Position numbers and translations under genes: made by a program
Assembly: GCF_021155765.1 (NCBI RefSeq)
Contig: NC_060112.1
Coordinates: 18,910,001 to 18,974,000, forward strand
Direction: 5' to 3'
DNA: 64,000 bases
DNA from: Diprion similis
Taxonomy: Eukaryota; Arthropoda; Insecta; Hymenoptera; Diprionidae
Shown: in pieces, positions 25,589-40,700 of the stretch
Numbering within the stretch: the stretch's first letter is position 1
Layout of the letters: every line of letters starts with the position of its first letter
The notes under the pieces: generated by a model
Databases searched by the model: none
The model's input: only the letters and a program-made list of their open reading frames with translations
Told to the model about the DNA's origin: nothing

Positions 25589-25929
25589 GAAAGCGTAATT
25601 ACTACGCCAGGCATTAACTCAGCACAGATGAACGCGTCCTTTTCCTCCACCTCCACCCCACATCCTCGCAGAGGTCATATCCGACCTGGCCAGTTTCTCC
25701 TCGGGCTCCATGCACATTTTTCAGCCATCGTCTAGCTATAGGTAGAGAGGAAGGGGGAGGAGGAGGGGAGGGTAATCCCCTTCAAGAAACGCGCCCCTGC
25801 AGGGAGAGGCGTCGATAGCTAACGCCAACTCCACCCGGGTGAAGCTGCCTTCGCGAATTCCTCTCAACGCGGCACGCGCCCCTCCGACAGCTTTACGGTC
25901 AGAAGTAATAACAGTAACCTCACTCTGTC

Positions 25930-25976
25930 GCTCTCTCTTTATCTCTTTATCTCTCTCTTTCCCTCTCTCTCCCTCA
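25930..25976 (+). repeat. CT-rich microsatellite
   Basis: Imperfect CT/CTTT/CCCT repeat of about 47 bases. Confidence 0.75.
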
Positions 25977-27799
25977 CTTTCGCTTGTACCGAAACGCCAC
26001 CGACGCTTTCGGCGGACTCGGGTTACTATACCTGCACGGAGGCTCTGTGGGAGGGCGGACTTTTGAGAGGTGGATTATATTTCATTAGTTTTCCGTGTTA
26101 CTTGGCTACGTCGATACCTGTCCTCGGCAACAATTTCCATAATCATTCTAGTTTTACCGGTATACACGTCGTGCCTGAGCATGAGGAATGAAAGCCAAAC
26201 GTATGGCACTTTGCAGTAATCTAGTGGTGACGATTTTGGAAAGACGTATCGCGCTCTGAATACATTTTGGTGTACGATTTATTGTCTGGAATATGTTACA
26301 GCAGACAATTGACTATGCATATGTATACCATCGTAATTAATTCAAAACTGAGTTGAGCAAGAACGAGAAAATGGAATTGTAAAAACAATTGCTACCCGAC
26401 TTGATTACTCACGGTAAAAAAAATTGCAATATTATTATCTTTTTAATATAGGACAACAGCAGTACGAGAATTAATTGAAATCAGTTAGTTGCTTTAAGTT
26501 GATTTCCATGCTGAGTAACAAGCTTATGATTTCCGGTTAGTCTTAGTCATAATTGCTATGTCAATTTGGTATTTTTGAAAAGTTCCTGAGAGAAATCGAC
26601 GTGAGTCGTGGTAATTAGGAATCAAACGTCCATGTGTCATGGGTTTGCTCATTTATTTTCCTACCGAAGATCAATGGCCGTACGAACATTTCAGTATAAT
26701 CGCTACTCCAAAGCGGTTCCTCGCTTTACCCATGACAACGTCGAATGTTGATGCAACAGAAATTAATGCATATCCGAATACGGATAGGCTGGACTCGTTA
26801 GTTGCAGCTGCATGCATGCATGTATTCAACAAGTGGATTACCATAGAACTCCATGAGCCACGCACCGTTCTACATATGCCTCTTATATACCTGCTGTCTG
26901 GCATCTCGCGACAATTATGGTTCTCCATAGCTTGCGGGCAATCGCTTCCTCATGCCCGGCCATAGTTCTGTACGCCGCATTATACGAGCGAGGCATGAAG
27001 TATAGAGAGCTTAATCTCGAGCCATGTTCGCGGCACTCTTCTACATTGCCGATCCTTTGATGGTGCGGATTTTCTACGAAGAGGAGAATTCATGGCATCC
27101 GGAGTTGTACTCGTATAAATTCCTTGGTGAAGAAACGGCTGTTCGCTTTCTGCGGATAAATCGAGGTCAAGTTCTTCGAAATATGCCAACGAAGGTGAAT
27201 TAATAACTTTCATTTCGAAATTTTTTTCTAGATGAATCAATTCGGTAGATGAATAAGATCCTTTGAATTTCATTCGTTTAATTTCTATGCCTTCAGTGAC
27301 CGTCCACAAAATTTTTCGATACGTATTCCGATTTATCAGTAAATTTAGGATTTTATTTTCAAAAATTTTCATACTAATTCACACGTATAAGAGTTTCAGA
27401 TTGGCTACAAACAATTTCTAAATTTTGAAACAGATTGTGCGAAGTCTTCCTTCCGAATTAAGTGAATGAATGGCATACTTAGTTCTGTATTTTCTCCCAA
27501 GTCTTGATTGAAGAATCGTATTTCTATTTTTTTTCTCTGGATCATATTCAAACCCAGTGAGTTGAGAAAAGAAAAAGAATGCGCAAGAATGACATAACGC
27601 CGGAAACCAACATCTTCTCGATAGTCTGTGAACTTCAGGTATCCGAACGCAACTAGTAGTTATTCAAATTGCTCCGTTTACCAACCGTTACACGTCTGGC
27701 TAGCCGAGAGACCCGCTGTTTTGAGTGGATTTATATCCAGACACGTACTCTAGCCGTAGACCCTCGGGTATAACCTCGGCAATAATAATCCCTCCGGGA

Positions 27800-27818
27800 T
27801 TTTTTTTTTTTTTTTTTT
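27800..27818 (+). repeat. Poly-T, 19 bases
   Basis: Uninterrupted run of 19 T. The flanks do not match those of the other poly-T tracts, so no shared retroposon is evident. Confidence 0.85.
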
Positions 27819-29306
27819 ATACCGAGATTGTTTTATGCCCATGTATGTTTTTAGTTGCCAATTGTGTCTTCCATAATTTCACCGGCAAGAAAAGCTTATC
27901 TGATTTCTAAATTAAGGAGCTTTTGTCCTCACCGCAAATTCCCAGATTTGGAATACTGCCATTTGCCCCACACAAGTATACGGCGATACCGCTCGTTGCC
28001 AAATATCCATTCATGTTCCGCAACGACGTCGTAGAAACTATTCACACCTCAAGTCTATGTTGCACGAGTTCCATCGCCAGGTATACGAGTTTTCCCTCGA
28101 TATGCATTCGCGGATATATAACCCGACCGCGTTTATTGCCTGTAGCTTATATGGTCACGAGGTCGCAAACTTTGATATAAAATGCGTGTATTTTGAGCAT
28201 AAAAAAGTTTAAGTCAGATTCAGAACACATATCAGATTCAGAGAGATAAACGATAATGAGCAAGAAACCATGCACATCATATATCTCGAACCCGTTTCGT
28301 GTTTTATCGAAATGAGAGGATTCGATTCTGTAAGCTGCAAAGAAGGATCGTTTGCGATTAGAAGGTTGGGATATAGGTATACGTGCACATATAGTGTACA
28401 TATAACCTTGGCAATGATCCCCGAAAGGATACCGAGGGGATAAGAGGAGAGTTGCTCGTATGAAGACGATCGCTGACTCAGCTGCGGAGGATGGGATCGC
28501 GGGAGTGTAAGAGAGCAGCAGGGAAATTTCAATTACTCGGTTCGTAAGGCAATATCGGCCAACATAAATATCGCATTGACAGCCCCATAAATAGGGATTC
28601 ATTGTAAAAACAGGCGGGAGAAAGGAGGGGTTGGCTATTTCCTCCGGAGTACTTCGTCGCCTCGTGTTCAGCGGGGGTTGCGGGGCTCCCGCGGTGGCAA
28701 CTAGAGGGTAACCTCGACCCCGGGGTTCCAGGCTTCCCGGGGAAGTGCCGCCGAGTGCGGGCAGCCAGGTCCAATCGCGACATTCCTTCGGCGTGTCAAG
28801 ACTCCTGGAAGAGCACTCGAGTCGCGGGACAAGGCGGACCCTGGCCCTCAGCCCTGCAGTCAGGGGTTGGCCGTCCGGGTGGCGGCGCCACGGGAACACG
28901 AGGCGTCACTTTCCATGCGATCGGCGTGCCGCCTTTCAATTACGACTCCGGCCATTCGAGTTTCTCGAATAATTCATTGCCCCTCGTTCATGCTCGACAC
29001 AGCGCGATGCGCGTTGTACAAACACCCCGCTTCTGTATATGTATATACATTTACAGAAACGCGAAACCCTCGACGCTGATCGGCGTAGCTCCAATGCGCT
29101 GCCAGGAATTTGAGATACCGTCTCTCGACCTTCGTCGAAACCGTCAGCTTCTCTATCCTGTGCACGGTCCGCGGATTTCATATCCCGTGATCCGGGGATC
29201 GACAGGTTTTACAACCGAATGCCTGTGGACTGCGAAAACATTACGCTTGTAGAGTTCAATTTCGATCAAATTTTTCAGTGTACCCTTTACCCTTTTTCTA
29301 TGCTCG

Positions 29307-29323
29307 TTTTTTTTTTTTTTTTT
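29307..29323 (+). repeat. Poly-T, 17 bases
   Basis: Uninterrupted run of 17 T in a pyrimidine-rich context. Confidence 0.85.
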
Positions 29324-30523
29324 CCTTTACCTCTTTCATCGGCTTCTGTCTACGGTATAATTTAACAGTTTATACCTGTTATACGTAATATGATTTCTTA
29401 AAATCATATCGGTCTAAAATCATACCCATTTTTAAGAGTATTTTTTTTTTTAAATTTAATGAAAACACTTGGAGTAATTTGAATTCAAGGGTTTTATTAT
29501 TTATGTAACAGGTGTAACAGATAGAAAATTCAATTTCTCTTAGTTTATATACGTAAAAATGAGTTTTTTCTTCCTACGATAACTGTTACGTAACAGTTAC
29601 ATCGTACTAGCAAAGAATCCATCTAAAAATTACTATGTTTCTTTATCAAACTTCGACGGATTAGTCAGAGAAGACATTCGAATTTACGGTAAAAAAAATT
29701 CTGCACGCACACCCATCCTTGCACAATACTGATCAGTGCCGTAGATTCTAGGCTACAATAGGTTCTGCGCATATTCTAAATGTATCCGTACATATACGGA
29801 GGCACCTGTAATGTTCGCATTGCTGCGGATAGCATCCCTCGAGAAGCGGCCAGATAACGGTCGGATGGAAAACGTAGCCGGTGGATTTGGGTCGAGGCGA
29901 TCATAAATGGAACTCGAATAAGCATGAACCGAAATCTGGTTCAGATTACCGCCGCTGCTCCCTCGTCTTGTCTCTTACCCCGAAATGAATCAGCGCCGGA
30001 AACCTTGATCCTCGGGGCAGAATCGCCGTCACGAACTTCGAGAGTCCTGCGTCTTCCCCTGGAGCTGCCGGCCGATTGGCGGACGGACCGATCATCCTTT
30101 TGTGCAACTCCACTGTGGGCATGGGTTCAAGCAAACGAAATTACCCACGGGGTGATGGGTGGCCGAGGGACTGAATACAAAGCAATAGTATTTGGGCGTG
30201 ACTGCAGCCGATTCGCTGCGGGCACGGTCCTCGTTTTCACGGTAGACTCCCGAGACCAGCCCAGCCGTCTGCCCGCCTAGACGGATCGACGTAGATGAAC
30301 GGGCTCCCTGGCTTTGATCAACTGCCTAATTTCGTTCGACTCGCGTATTAAGGGAATCTCTTTTTTCCCATTCGCTGTCCCCTTACTAAGTAAGTCGAGC
30401 TTTTCCGCGTGCTTGCGAACCGATCGTCGCAATCGTTTGATCGTTCCGTGGATTGGATCACGCGGTAATAACTCCCGGAACCGGACTTTGATTATCCTCA
30501 AAGCATCTCTGGCTTCGTTCTTC

Positions 30524-30537
30524 TTTTTTTTTTTTTT
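30524..30537 (+). repeat. Poly-T, 14 bases
   Basis: Run of 14 T followed by a TTCTTTC tract. Confidence 0.8.
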
Positions 30538-33500
30538 CTCTTTCTTTCATCCTTTTTTGCTTTCAACGCACGAATTCTATTTAGTTTTCCACGTCTTCGC
30601 TCCGCGCATCCCTTTATAATACTTCGACTTACAGCGTGGGTCGCTTTCTTCGAGAATTTCGTCAATATTTGACCCCCGATAGGACATCCGTCGCTTCGAT
30701 ATAGGAGAAATTCGAGTACGTCCACCACTTCAACTCGCCTTTCTTTAGAATGTCGCGCGCGCTATTTGCCGAAGAATTTTGACGTTCTAGGTGGAACTGG
30801 TGTTGTGCTTTTCTCCTCACTCCTCCTTCATCCTGAATCGGTTCATCTCTTTTTCGTTCATTCGTTCACTCTTGTCTCGCCTCTTTTCACCATCTTGAGA
30901 GAAAAAGTTGCGACTTCGTTGGGGAAACAAAGACTCGATATTGCTTTCGCGAGTTTTCTCAAGGGTGAACAATGCAAACTTTGCTCTGCACAGTGCCATC
31001 GCGGTACCAGCTTACCACGCCATTCCAACCCGCGTATACTCGTCAGGCGAAATGATTTCGGATCAGCAGATATACGCCAGAGTCAACGCTGCCCGCGTAT
31101 TTGCCAAGTACCTATTGTAAGCCGGTCGTCTGCGTGTTGACGAGAGGTTGTGAAAAATATTACGGAGAACGGAAACAGCGAAACAGCGAGCAGTGAGGCT
31201 TGGGCAAAAAAGAACATGGCAGAGATAATTAACGTGTAAACGGGTATAGGTGTAATTGGCGAAAATACAAATGCAAATCCGTGGGGTATAGAGTAGAAGC
31301 CGGTCCTTAACAAGGCTCACCTTGGTGCGTGTACATAAGAGCCTGGAAAACTCGAAAGCCGAAGAGTGGGTTGAGGAAGGAAAATGGCCGGAGCTTTGAC
31401 CCGCATAAGCCTTTTATCCGATTAAAATTTTCTCCGCATGCTTTCTCGGGCCCTCTTCAGAACCCAAGGAATACTCCGGGAGCTTCGCAAAAAACTTTTC
31501 CTCCTTGGCGTGAGTAAAACGATGCCTGCAGAGCGAGGCCATTCTTTTCGCGAACGATTATCTGCAAGCTCCTCGATATGATCAAAGTGCGTGGAGCCTA
31601 ACACACAACGAGGTTGAAAGGTATTTCGGAAGGTGTGAGAGTCGAGGATGGGGGCTGATAAATCACCCCGGTTAATTCGGAGAAAATTTATAAGAGCTTT
31701 CCTCCGAGAGGGAACAAACGTCGAATTCATCTTGGCCGTCCATCCGCTTGCGTACAATTCCAAGGCACGTAAGCACCGGTAATTACCCGCATGTAAGCGA
31801 CGTAGGTGTCATGCGCATGAATGGCTCGGCGTAATTAGAGGTTTCCATCGGCGGCAGGCGGCGCCAGTTCCGCGAGATCATCTCCAATTAAAACGACGTA
31901 GGTGAAATTAGCGTGGGGGTGAATTGAGTTGGATAAATCAGTTGCGTCCTGGGTCATTGTTCAAATACCTACGGTATCACAGCATTGTCCGCAGAGTGAG
32001 TGATACCATAAGACGTTACCGCTTGAGGAGGGATGTAGGCCGACTCTCTGCTCTGCGAATGACATCCTATTCGCGTAATGGCGGATCCTCTCCTTCTTTT
32101 CCCGTTGCCTTTCCCCCGCTTCTTCTACGGGCGGACAGGTAAGACATCGCTCACGCAAAGCGGAGACGTGGGGGCCGCTACAACTAAACGTCTTGGGATC
32201 AGACGGAGGCAACGTGTGGGACGAGAAACCGGAAGCCAGTGCGGTCGCCATGCGAGACACGTGGTTCTCCTGTAATTTTCTACCGCCATTGTTAAAACTG
32301 CCATCGCATCGCTGTAGTCACGTCAATTCATGACCGTTTCGGTTGGTGCAGCAGCTCTTCCGCGATTCATCGGTGAAAACCTCAAACCGGATGCCAATAT
32401 GGCTCTTGCAATGAAACGAACACCGCGACTCATTGTTGACTGTGCACGAAAACAGCATTGGAATCGCATCTTTGTACACACAATCGTATATTGACTGGAG
32501 ACAGAATCGCAAGGACAATTTGTGCAAATTTAAATCCCGGAGGATATTTACTGGCGTAAAATATGGTACGCAGATGCTTTTGGGTGAATTTAATATAAAG
32601 GTACTCTATAGTTGACTGGATAATTCTAAGAAAGAGGATCTGAGTCGTCTGTCGCTGTAATAAATAATCAACTATATTTGTTGGAACGGGGTGAAAGCGA
32701 CAACTTGATTTTCCCAACTTCTTCGGATCCACGGTTGAAAAAGAAAAGAAATTGGAATATTGTATGCTGATTCGGTTATTTGGAAAGACGTAGACAAACT
32801 ATCGCTATTTTATTGTGCGATAACGCAATGAATTACGGTGAGAAAATTTCTGAAATACAGCCATATACAAAATATATTCAAAATCTGTCGTGGATTATGA
32901 GTATTGAAAATATGTTCTGGATTTTATTGATACGAGAAAATATCAGTGCAGCAGTATGGTTGCAAATAAAACTCTCTACTATTTGTCGTCAGACTTGTTT
33001 TCGCTGCAACAACATATTTGGCATCAGAAATTCCGCAGCGTCGTGAAAACGGCGAAAAACGAGCTCGAGGACACGCGAAGGTACATAGGCAATAAATAAA
33101 AACGCCTTGGTACGTATCGCGGAGCTGTCCGTGGAGGATTAACGTTGTCACGTATATTTCAACAAACAGGATCTCTCAAATTCCTTCGGGATATTCCCGC
33201 GGCGAGAGATCTCTTGGGTCCCACAGGACAGTTAAAACCCAGGGATGCCTGTCTCGGGCGATTTGTGCTCCTTTTCTCCTTCTCTCCTCCTGATACTCTC
33301 GAACGGATGAGCCGGTCCTCACCATTACGATGGCTCTTCCTCAGATTTGCCCCACTTTCGGGAGACGTTAACCTACGATCTATGACCCGCCTTATGCGCT
33401 CTATGGCGTTACGTATTATACCTTCTATAGATATAATATATATGAAAGTACATTCGCGAGAGAATCTTCAGACGCCTGCAGTCCGCTTTCTACGTTTATG

Positions 33501-34752
33501 CCACTCCATATTGACATCGAAGGGTGAAATTCAAGCCCATTTCAGACGAGTTCACGTACCGACTTACAGTTGGTTATTCTGACGCGTTGTAGCCGTGAGT
33601 AATTCGTCTGTAATAATTAACCTGTCGGCCTCTTTTTCACTTAAAAAGCGTGTCTGCGGTTCGTTGACACTGATCTTGGATTTTACAAATCTCTGAGTTT
33701 TTAATCAAGAGACAACCAATCTCATTTCTTTTTACTGCTTTTTACACACGTACTTACACGGAAATTTTGCTGACTGACATTTGCCTGAATAAAATTACAG
33801 GTGGTGTGTACATTGATTTTGCTTCAAGGTTTGGGTACGCCTGAAAAACATGAGCGAAATGAATTTTTTTCTTAAAACTGTGAACCTAAAATATAACGGG
33901 CACGATCTTATCGCTCCAAAAATTTTTCACATCAGAAGAATGATTTTTCATTAATGAAAATCAATTTCATAAAAATTAAATGTAAATATTTTGCTATAAA
34001 ATAATTAATAGCTGTACGGTTATTGTAGATCTAAATCAAGGGAGTGAAATTCCTCCGAAAATACGTCAGACGCAACACAGATAGTTTTCTGGATGTTTTA
34101 TAGTATATCGGTCCTTTCACATCATGTCTATGATAAAATCGATCCAAACCGTTTGGCAACATATTTCACGTCGTGACGATTCAAGAGTCGAGTTTTATTG
34201 CGAACACGATTCTTTTCTCCCCGTCGCGACGCGCGCATTGTCTATGGGTAACTGCATGAAGATAATGGGCATTGAAATCCAGCACGATGGAAGGATATTG
34301 GATTGAAAGAGCCGTCCATCCCTTTTCAAAAACATTTTCAAACTCACTTAGACGCGTCGCGCGAACGCGTATATTTACGGGATTCAAATTCCGCAGCCGT
34401 ATAGCAACTTGACGCCGAGCGACGACGCATCTGTTTTCTGCCGAATCACGGATGCATATAGACGTATCATGAGCAATTTCGTCAACGAGTCCCACTGCAC
34501 TATCCCGCCCCTCGGTTAACGTCTGCAGCTAGGCATGCCCGCCGTTAGATTTAAATAATTACAATCCCTGCTAGCGCCTGGGCCCGATAATTTATAGGTA
34601 CGATTCGCGCCGCCCGGTGAGCCGCAGTTCTCGCGTGGCGAATTCTGCGCGTACGCATTATTTCGCAGGGGTTTCTCTCCCCGCGTCGCTGAATCGGCAG
34701 GGAAATCCCCCCGCGGACTTTCGAACCGGCTCGGGGGAGCTTGTTATGATTG

Positions 34753-34781
34753 CTGGGGGCTGGGGGCTGGGGGCTGCAGGG
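34753..34781 (+). repeat. CTGGGGG heptamer array, G-quadruplex type
   Basis: Three perfect CTGGGGG units followed by CTGCAGGG, giving four G-tracts with loops of 2, 2 and 5 bases. Confidence 0.85.
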
Positions 34782-37700
34782 CTCGCCTACCCTCCACCCC
34801 TAGCCACATACTTAGCGTCGTTGCTCCGAGCAGCCCGGGGTTCTTCGGGATAAGTACGGCCTCCTCTGTACACCGCGAGAGCCCGGCGTTACTCAGGGTT
34901 GCGAGGCGAGGCGCCAAGAATCGTGAGTAACAGCCCCGGGGGACAAAAGTCGGCTGTCTTTCAATAAATTTTACTCCCCCCAGGGGCAGATCGAGCCCAC
35001 TTTATAGTACAGTAGATATTCATGCGACGACGGAATTATTTGCTGGACGCGTCAAGATACCGGCGGTTATCAGAGATCGAGAGACGTGTGATTTTTGATT
35101 CTCCGAATGGGCACGTGAATCGCGATTTGACTATGCGACAGGATTTATCTCTTTTTAGTTTCGAGTCGCACTTTGCTTTGCGTTTGCCTGTTTATCGCGG
35201 ATAATATAACACCCTTTATTCTTTCCCCGCACGTTTTTACGCATCTTTTTCGTAAAAAAAATAAAATGACTGACGGGAGTAACAAAATCAGGCTGTATAC
35301 AACGCCGTTATTTCAGTCTCCTTTATGGCTCTGTTGTGAAGTCATAAATCCGTTTTATTTATTCGCTAATAGGGTCTGAGAGTGAACGACGTTATTCAAG
35401 GCTTTAGAGTGTTCGCGAAACAACAATTTCCACGGATTTTATAACGCCGGGATTCCCTAACGTTTCTTACACAATTTCTCTCTTAGACGTGATAAGTTTA
35501 AGTAGATCCCGCAGTACGTGTACACGTAGGCCTTCGCCCTTATACATAACATTACTAGAATAAAAAATGTACGGTGGATCGATTTACCTCATTCGAATGA
35601 AATGCTGCGTTTAATTACCATCAATTAGTTCCGATTGCACGTGGTCAAAGCACCAATTAAAACGATTAATTCTACATTGATTCGAGAGATTCGCGCTAGT
35701 TGAGTTTATCGGCTTGTACCAAATACTTCATTATTGATGAAATCTTCATCGCTACTGGCGTAATGGTGGAAAAATGTTTCCCCTCGTCCGTCTGAATTTT
35801 CCAAATTCTAATCAAAACAGAACATTATCGAATGAAACGCGCGGCGGTATTAAACTGAGTCAGCCATGCGAACCGTGATAAATTTTTTTCCCTCAGCGAC
35901 GGTGAATCTGTATACCTTTAAACTATACCTATACATCGGCTCATATTATTCTGTGAGATTTACGCGTGAAATATAAATCCAAGTGTGCCTAAGGACCTTC
36001 GTGCAGCGAGAAGTAACGAGATTTTCAAGTTTTCATTCAGACTTTAATCACTGAAGTGATAAACTCTTCGTCTCAGACGAAGTGGGTAAAGAATTAACCG
36101 CAGGATGAGCATCCAGCGGGGGCTTTTCAATTCTTGCAAAGACAGCCCCGCCGAGTTAGTAGGAAAATTACTTACATGCACACGCTGAGATATAACTATT
36201 ACAGCCACATATGCGTGCGATGTAGATTTACAAGCATCATCTCGGCGGGTGATAAATTATCCGAAAGGTGTGAACCGCTTAGCGCTTAAAGCGCAGCCCG
36301 CTGCGTAACTTTTGATTACGACTTTCAGAGCCTCCTGCACAGTCGTAACGATAACAGTTACCATCGCTTTGCGTCCATCCCAGGGACCTCGAATAAAACG
36401 AGGACCTCCCTCCAATTCGCCGAGGGGTAGAAGAGAAATGAAACGCGGTGAAAACAAGAAGGAGAAAGCGAAAAAACTGCCGAAGAAGATGAAAAAAAAT
36501 GTAGGTAGACGTAATACCGACTCCGGGTCGGCGTCGCTGAAACTTTATGCTTGAGACGTGTAATTGGCTCAATTTCAAATAGCAAGATAATAAACGAGCT
36601 CGGTTGGCGGTGCCGAGGAGTGACTACGGTAGACCTGGAAATTCAAGACTGTACGGGTGGTGCCATCCCCTCGTGCCAAGAGAAACTAACGCGGCACTAT
36701 TCCGGATTACGAGGCACGCTTGAAAAGTAAATATTTGCTCTCCTCTATTTAAGCACCAAGACAGAAGTGCTTTCAGACTGTGTTTTTGTAAACGCACAAG
36801 AGCGCTAATTTTCCGACAACACATTTCTCACGCCATACATTATACATATATACCAATCCGCCGCTTATAGGTATACCTGCCAACTTTCATCTCGTATAGT
36901 TTCTTTTCTCCTTCCCTCCAACTTCGTTCGATCTCGTAATGTCGATGGTGCTTGAATTTCTTTCTTAGAATAACAGAGAACTTGAGAGTTTCACATTTTT
37001 CTTCCTCTTATTCTACTCCTCTTTGCGGCGTAAAAAAATATTAACCTTTCTCCCGACGCCGACTATTGCATATATGCGTTTGTTAGGTTTACGTTTCGCG
37101 CTATGTTCCTGAGAACGGAATTTCAAAATTTTTACAGCTCCCTCACTTGCTATGGACACGATCAATCTTTCCGGTCAGGTACCAGACTCGCGCATTATCT
37201 ACAAACAATCCTCAAATATCGACAACAATATCAATTCATCTTTACAAGCCAGCTCTCCTCGTTTCACGAACGTTTTTATCTATTATTTTTTCATCCTGAA
37301 ATTCTTCTCAAGTGACTCACCTGAAATACAATCTTTCATGCTTCATCAATATATCATCGTAGAGTCTACTTTGCGATAAAATTCGACCTGATCCTCTGAT
37401 TCGGAAATGTATATATACATATGTATCGTGACAAAAAGCAAGCAATAAGAAGTAGACGAAACTCACAACAATACAGAACGATTTTGAGAAATTGTTCCAC
37501 CGGTTTTATCGAGTCAGTCTCTTCTTTTTTGGGAAAAAAGTACCGGCTAAGATTGTACACTTGGAGTTCTCCGCCTCGACATAGACGAGCCAGGATAAAG
37601 TTTACCGCCAAATTTGCCCAATAATGATTTAAAAGCTTGTGTGTTTTCCTCAGGACTCGAGTTTGCGGCCTGTTCTTTGTTCCGGCGACCCGGGGGGTCG

Positions 37701-40700
37701 AGCCGCCCCGACATGGCATGGCGTGGCACCGCCGTTGAGTCCTCTCTTAAAAATTCGCCTCTGGAGCAGAGCTTTGGCCCGCGTCCGCATCTCCGTTTAT
37801 AAATTTTTCCGTGACCGCCCTTTCTATCCGGGCAAGAATCTCGACTAGGTCTCTAAGCCTTAAGGGATTCTCGAAAGGGCTGGGGTTTCATGTTGAATCC
37901 CAAATGACCAAATCCCTTACGTGTTTACGACAACGCGAGGCCCTCGATACTGGCTTAAACAGTTTTGACCGGGGACAATTTCGTTGACCCTGCAGTGTAG
38001 GTGTGTACGCGTACCTTATACGCGTATCCGAGGGTTTCGGGGCATTCTTACTTCTCTCTTGAGCTCGTAGAAAAACGAGACTGAAGAAAGCCGGGAGAAA
38101 TTGAAAGTACGGTCACATCGTGGATTCTAGTAAACATAATCTCGCACTCCGATAAATTTAATGATGTATGTACATGTGTACCTATAAAGGTTGGTTCGCT
38201 GCTTAAACAGAAATTTTTGAGTAAAACTTGCTCGAATGACATTGCGGATTTTGGTTAAAAATTTCAAGTTGAAGGTCAGGTAGCCTGAGGTAGGGAAAAT
38301 TTTATGGCGGTCGAGCGTATCGCGGTCAAAAATATTGACAACCCTGGCACATCCTGCTGTGTCTGAGTCCGGGTTTGGAAAGGGAGCCGTCGGTTTGCCG
38401 CAGCCGAGCAAAGGGCGTCTTTTTGGGGAGTCTTTTTAAAGAAATCAACAGTCATGTTTACTGATGAGAGGAGATAGTGTCGGGTAAACATAAAACTAAT
38501 CTTCCAGGGGAATGACCCTCTGTCATTATTCCTAATATAATCTTTCGGAAATTGCATTGTTTGAGATCCCCTCAGACTTATTACCCACAGTTGACTGGTC
38601 AAAAAGTGCTGACGCATTAACGATAATACCTACGTGTAAATTCTTGCGATGGAGGGAAGAAGCGACTTGGGTTTCGAAAGCCTTTTCCTAGTTCTACATT
38701 CCTAGAAATCTACGAACGTCGGACGAATCCCAGTGCAACGTCGCGTGTCGCGTACGTTGGACTTACTCGCCTGCGTTTAATGGAAAGGGGGAGAAAAGGT
38801 CTCCGCATGTCCGAAGGCCTCGCTAAGTCGCGCCGCGGGAAGGCAGAGAGCGGAGGGATTCCGCCGGCAACCTGGCCGAGCACAACACTGATGGAAGGCC
38901 AAAGGGCGGGCAGCCCATTATTTATAACTCAGGGGGTTGGCCAGTCTTCTTCGGTTACTTTGGGGGCTGCTGCTGAATTTAAGCAATCTCGTTTTTACCA
39001 CGAGCCAGAGACGAGGGCGTTTTGGTCTACCGGGTACGCCAGGCTTCCCGAGTCCCCGGGTCTCTGCTTCTGGTCGAAGACGAGGGCCAGCACTCACAAT
39101 CAGTCAACAGACTTCGCAGGCCTTTTTTCCTATCCACCTTATACTCGAAATTAGTGCTGTTCGCCACGATTCCGATTTTATTCTTAGAGAAACGGGTGGA
39201 GTAGGGTCTTAAATTTATACGAAATTCTATACTCATGCTATAATTTTATATCTTTCGATGCGGTTGAATTCTGATGTAAAAGACTAGGATCCCTCAGGGC
39301 GATGACGGAAGCACGAGATCCGTATGCTATACCTGCGTGAAATTTATTGGGATTAAAATACTATCCATCTTAGCACTATAAATTGTGCACCTGACTGTAG
39401 TTAAAAAAAAATTTAAATTGCCGCAGATAGTCAAAGCGGTTTGACCAATATAATGAAGATACTGCGTGTCCAGCTGTATAGAGATATCGGAACTTATTCA
39501 AAATCGTGAGATAAATCACGTGAGTGTACGTATATTGAGGAAAATAATCATTCGTAGGCAGTTGATAAAATTTTAAACTACGCTACGAGTGCACAGCCGA
39601 TATCCATAAATGTATTTTAAAGGAGCTGGGGCGGCGCTTTCCCGGTCCTCAACGATACGAGGGAACATTACTCATCGTTCTGGATGGAGAGACACTTTTG
39701 GCCGGGCTCCCCTAAACGTCTTTAATAATATAAGCTTATACCTATATAAAGAAAGCTGAGGGGAGGCTTTCGAGGCCCTGTGAAAAATGTACTTCGTGCA
39801 GCCTCGACGACGCGAATGCAGTGCAGGGAGGAATTGCAATTCACAAATCACTTTAACGATCCTTTGATGGACCACAGATTATTCCACAAGGCTTTGACGG
39901 ACAGAAGCGATAGAAGCGATTACGAGATCTCGATTGCCCGCGCAAACGGTGGACCGAAGCCTCGTGTTCTCCATTTTTTCAATCAACGATAAACAAAACT
40001 ACGATTATTCTCTCCCGGAAATGAAGTCAGACGCGTGTGTATGTACGTGAAAATTGACAAATGTGGTTTTAAATTTATCGTTGACACTTAGAACGGTTCG
40101 TGCCGCGTCCAGGTCGACAGGGATGACGAAGCGCGTTCCAGACGCCACAGAGACGAGAGGCGGGTAAATATTGCTAACGTATAGTCAATCAGCTAATGTG
40201 TTGGGTTCAGAGCGCGGAATGTTCCTACTTTCTTCTCCTTCTTGTTTCCTTTTTATTCATACTCTTATATATGGGGGTGAATTCTTCCCAGGATTTCCCG
40301 ATATTGAAGTTTAAGTATATAAATTTGAATTAACGTTGCGTCAACTCTTCGGGCTGCTTTGTTATAAATTATCTAGCGGTGTGGTAATCGAATTACAAAG
40401 TTGAACCGTTTCAAACTTCTTACTTACATTAGGTCTTCGCAATTTATAGTACACCTAAAGTCGAACACTCACCTACACAGACGGGCAGCATATACTCTGT
40501 ATATGCGTCTGCATGGCAGATATATCCGGTCAATTCGCTGAAGGCTTTTGGTAACCGAAATTCGACCTTTATAAAAATCGATCTACCAATGCCATAGTTT
40601 TTCTGTCTGCATTACACAGACGGTTTTCGAGAATCCTATACTCTTGCCGCTGCTAAGTAAAACCACTCCTACTGCCTATAAAAATCCATCACGGCACAAC

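Larger units (their letters stand above)
22033..29306. other. Gene-poor stretch
   Basis: AT-rich from about 22400 to 24000 with the G-rich tract at 23932, then simple repeats. A GC-rich block at 28600-29250 has overlapping frames of 165-250 codons on both strands that begin with GTG, not ATG, and carry no domain. Nothing else is recognised. Confidence 0.45.

Noticed and set aside
28147..28899. 250-codon minus-strand frame, the longest in the window
   Set aside because: It begins with GTG, the first in-frame ATG is far downstream, the composition looks like translated GC-rich noise, and long frames exist on both strands of the same block.
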